Source: Planctomycetota bacterium (GTDB taxonomy: Bacteria > Planctomycetota > Brocadiia > Brocadiales > Bathyanammoxibiaceae). From it: 8,534 nt of DNA. Within the stretch, counting starts at the first letter, position 1, and each line of letters opens with the position of its first letter. A program made the translations under genes and the position numbers. Location: positions 1 to 8,534 of the forward strand of contig JAUXLO010000074.1 in assembly GCA_030623665.1 (NCBI GenBank), given 5' to 3'. Shown piece by piece: positions 6,649 to 8,534 of the stretch. Below the pieces are notes generated by a model. The model was not told where the DNA came from. It ran no database searches and saw only the letters and a program-made list of their open reading frames with translations.

Positions 6649-6673
6649 TACTGTCCAAAATTTTTTCTGTCAA
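6645..6673 (-). promoter_or_regulatory. Strong sigma-70 promoter of modABC
   Basis: On the minus strand a perfect TTGACA (6668-6673), a 17-base spacer and TATTAT (6645-6650, five of six) lie between modE and modA. The predicted transcript starts near 6638, about 50 bases before the modA ATG. modABC can thus be expressed separately from modE. Confidence 0.7.
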
Positions 6674-6679
6674 CATGTT

Positions 6680-7024
6680 TTATTCCTTGAATATAGCCTT
6701 GTATTCCCTTTCCACGCAGGCCTTGACCCGTGTCTTATACCTGTTGTAACGCCGCAGGATTCTCTTGGCATCCTTTGTAAGTCTTGCGCCGCCCCCACCC
6801 CTTCCGCCTGCGCTGGTATCCAGCAACTTTACGCCCAGTCGTTTCTCCGTTGCCTTTATCTTTCCCCATGCCGCACGGTATGACATGCCCAGCTTCTTGG
6901 CGGCCGCGTTTAGTGAGCCCAATTCATCAACCGCCTCCAGCAGGATTTTTCGGCCCTCCGCAAACACAACTCCACCCTCTTTCTCTATCCAGACCTTGAA
7001 CCTGGGATGCACCTTCCCGGACAT
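6680..7024 (-). CDS. ModE-like transcriptional regulator, DNA-binding domain only
   Basis: This 114-residue protein matches the N-terminal winged helix-turn-helix domain of ModE, which represses molybdate transport genes. Visible are FAEGRKILLEAVDELGSL (21-38), the helix-turn-helix AAAKKLGMSYRAAWGKIK (40-57), and the glycine-rich GGRGGGGARLT (73-83) typical of ModE. Full-length ModE (~260 residues) continues into two Mop domains that bind molybdate; this protein stops at a TAA without them. The ATG at 7024 is chosen because AAGGGG lies nine bases upstream; an in-frame TTG at 7051 would add nine residues without family support. The gene lies directly upstream of the modABC promoter on the same strand. 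Its operator-binding role is inferred from family and position; how it senses molybdate is unclear. Confidence 0.88.
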   Translation of the reverse strand: MSGKVHPRFKVWIEKEGGVVFAEGRKILLEAVDELGSLNAAAKKLGMSYRAAWGKIKATEKRLGVKLLDTSAGGRGGGGARLTKDAKRILRRYNRYKTRVKACVEREYKAIFKE

Positions 7025-7033
7025 GCTATTGTG

Positions 7034-7039
7034 CCCCTT
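7034..7039 (-). promoter_or_regulatory. Ribosome binding site deciding the modE-like start
   Basis: AAGGGG on the minus strand, nine bases before ATG 7024, favours that codon over the upstream TTG at 7051. Confidence 0.6.
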
Positions 7040-7114
7040 CCCCGAAGGCAATGCCGTGTTTCACACCTTTCTTCACAAACGCACACAATAAACAAATACG
7101 AAACAAAAGGCCAT

Positions 7115-7143
7115 TTGACTTATAAATACCGCTACGGTAATAT
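7115..7143 (+). promoter_or_regulatory. Promoter of the Cache sensor gene, with palindrome in the spacer
   Basis: TTGACT (7115-7120), a 17-base spacer and TAATAT (7138-7143) form a reasonable sigma-70 promoter about 27 bases before ATG 7177. A TACCG/CGGTA palindrome (7127-7139) lies in the spacer and could be a regulator site. The region 7025-7176 separates divergent genes; a clear minus-strand promoter for modE was not found, apart from a weak TATAAG-like -10 at 7119-7124. Confidence 0.5.
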
Positions 7144-7176
7144 TAACATTTTGATGGCCATAATCATAGAGACGAA

Positions 7177-8322
7177 ATGGCACAAAGACGTTTACCCCCA
7201 AGAAGCCACAAGAAAACCAAGGAACCGGTAGAACCCGTATCTGGTGCGGGGCCTCCCGGCCCCGAAAGGTCGAAGTCCCTCTCTCTGCTGATCTACCTGA
7301 TCGTAATATGCAGCTTAGGCAATCTCCTGCCCTATATAATAACCACCTCGGTGAACTGTGGGTTGGCAAGAAGTTTTATCCGGACAGAGGCCTTTGACCA
7401 CCTTGTATCTGTAAGGGATATAAAAAAGCGTGAGCTGGAGGACTTCTTCTTTGAAAGAAGGGGGGATGCCTACCAGCTTTGCACAAACATCCTCTTCAAG
7501 TGGGCGATAACCTCGTACATATACGCCTACCAAAGAGAAGGTACCGAGGGAAGGGAATTTGCAGGCATTACGGGGGCAAGGTACAAAGAAGTAGACGAGC
7601 GATACCACGGGATATTAAGCGGCTTCGCTGATGCATACGGATACTACGACGTTCTCATCGCAGACCCTGAAGGGATCATCGTGGCCAGTGCAAGAAGGAA
7701 CCCGGAGCTTGGCGCGAACCTCAATAGTGAGAAATATGCCAACACCACATTGCAAGAGGCCTTTGAGCATGGTAAGACGGGACTGACCGTAACCGATATG
7801 GCGTGGTACAATGTCTACAATGGCCCGGCTCAGTTTGTCGCCGCACCGATACTCAAGGAGGGCGAAGAGGCGATCCTGTTGGGTGTTCTTATACTGTTCA
7901 TGGACGGCGCAAAGATAAATGAAATGATGGAACAGAGGCCGGGGCTTAAAGAATCGGGCGAGACTTACCTTGTGGGACCTAGCATGTACATGCTTTCCGA
8001 CTCCCGCTTCACAGTCGCCGCCTCAGAGGTGCTTAAACTGAAGGTAGATACGAGACCGGCAAGGATGGCGCTGGCGGGAGAGACAGGTGTCAGGATAGCG
8101 CGAGACTACCGCGACATTAAGGTGCTGAGCGCCTATACGTATTTAGACATAGCACCGGACGTCAGATGGGCACTGTTGGCAGAGATAGACAAGGCCGAGG
8201 CGTTGGCCATAGAAAGCTCTATGATTACCCGCGTGGTATGGATGACGTTCGCCATGATTCCAATCTGGGCCATAATTATCTTCATATTCTACAGAATAAT
8301 GAAACAGGAGTTCTTGTCCTGA
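7177..8322 (+). CDS. Membrane-anchored double-Cache (dCache) sensor without output domain
   Basis: This 381-residue protein has a basic, proline-rich cytoplasmic N-terminus (~1-34), a membrane helix (~36-58), a large extracytoplasmic domain (~60-345), a second helix (~350-373) and an eight-residue tail. The outside domain has dCache features: GYYDVLIADPEGIIVASA (155-172) followed by NPELGANL, the AQFVAAPIL segment (218-226), GLKESGETYLVG (256-267) with SDSRF (274-278), and RDYRDIKVLSAY (309-320) leading to WALLAEIDKAEAL. Such domains bind small ligands in chemoreceptors, histidine kinases and cyclases. Here a TGA at 8320-8322 ends the protein where a HAMP or signalling domain would normally begin. 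ATG 7177 gives a sensible N-terminus but its ribosome binding site is weak. A second, similar membrane protein starts just downstream and may supply the missing output. The ligand is unknown. Confidence 0.85.
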   Translation: MAQRRLPPRSHKKTKEPVEPVSGAGPPGPERSKSLSLLIYLIVICSLGNLLPYIITTSVNCGLARSFIRTEAFDHLVSVRDIKKRELEDFFFERRGDAYQLCTNILFKWAITSYIYAYQREGTEGREFAGITGARYKEVDERYHGILSGFADAYGYYDVLIADPEGIIVASARRNPELGANLNSEKYANTTLQEAFEHGKTGLTVTDMAWYNVYNGPAQFVAAPILKEGEEAILLGVLILFMDGAKINEMMEQRPGLKESGETYLVGPSMYMLSDSRFTVAASEVLKLKVDTRPARMALAGETGVRIARDYRDIKVLSAYTYLDIAPDVRWALLAEIDKAEALAIESSMITRVVWMTFAMIPIWAIIIFIFYRIMKQEFLS

Positions 8323-8380
8323 CAACAAAAAGGGACAATTAATCCAGCATAACAATATAGCACCCTGTAATAATAATGCT

Positions 8381-8534
8381 GTGGAAGAAAAGCACATAAT
8401 CAAAGGACAACACCCTGAGCCTGCTCGTTCATCCGTTCATGGTGCAGAAGTAAAAGCCGCACACAGGCATTCCCTGTATCGCCACCTGATCCTCTTCTGT
8501 CTCTTCGCGAGCGTATTGCCGTTTATAGCCCTCA
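8381..8534 (+). CDS. Start of a second membrane (probable sensor) protein; 3' end outside window
   Basis: The frame is open from 8303 to the window end. The only usual start codon before the first membrane helix is GTG 8381, with no clear ribosome binding site, so the start is tentative. The visible ~51 residues comprise a polar, His/Lys-rich cytoplasmic stretch and a helix beginning RHLILFCLFASVLPFIAL. This helix aligns without gaps to that of the preceding sensor: SL, then C, then LP six and seven residues after the Cys, then an aromatic residue and Ile. This suggests a paralogous Cache-type sensor in the same transcript. Domain content beyond the helix cannot be seen. Confidence 0.5.
   Translation, partial: MEEKHIIKGQHPEPARSSVHGAEVKAAHRHSLYRHLILFCLFASVLPFIAL

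Noticed and set aside
7025..7051. TTG at 7051 as the modE-like start
   Set aside because: The ATG at 7024 has a better-spaced ribosome binding site and matches where ModE proteins usually begin.
8290..8400. A frameshift joining the Cache sensor to the following open frame as one protein
   Set aside because: The sequence after the stop reads as polar low-complexity followed by a new first membrane helix similar to the start of the sensor, not as a HAMP or output domain.

Overview
The window looks like bacterial chromosome from a Gram-negative organism of roughly balanced GC. The Gram-negative reading rests on the tail of an LptF/LptG-type lipopolysaccharide export permease, a neighbouring WaaP/Kdo-kinase-like protein, and a periplasmic molybdate-binding protein with a Sec signal peptide. 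The phylum cannot be fixed from the sequence. Planctomycetota, Nitrospirota or Desulfobacterota-like lineages are possible, but this is only an impression. Genes are tightly packed and no tRNA, rRNA, CRISPR array or transposase gene was seen.

Region 1 (1-2326, + strand) is an envelope pair: the C-terminal part of an LptF/LptG-family permease with an unusual long coiled coil before its last three membrane helices, then, 12 bases on, a 541-residue protein with two kinase-fold domains. The first domain keeps most catalytic residues and the second has lost them.

Region 2 (2262-3828, - strand) is a two-gene unit, a RidA-family protein followed by a radical SAM/SPASM enzyme. It is read from a near-consensus sigma-70 promoter at 3800-3828. 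The radical SAM gene converges on the kinase gene and the two coding regions overlap by 65 bases.

Region 3 (3829-4031) has no gene. It holds a cluster of palindromes: a 49-base three-way-junction-like element, a second long stem-loop, and a hairpin just after modC.

Region 4 (4032-7024, - strand) is a complete molybdate uptake locus in the order modE-like regulator, modA, modB, modC. A strong promoter lies between modE and modA. A perfect 7-base inverted repeat resembling a ModE operator overlaps its -10 box, which suggests repression of modABC by the adjacent regulator.

Region 5 (7025-8534, + strand) starts with a divergent intergenic region carrying a promoter. It is followed by a membrane-anchored double-Cache sensor that ends right after its second membrane helix, with no signalling output domain. 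Then comes the start of a second membrane protein whose first helix resembles that of the sensor, so this is probably a tandem pair of related sensors.
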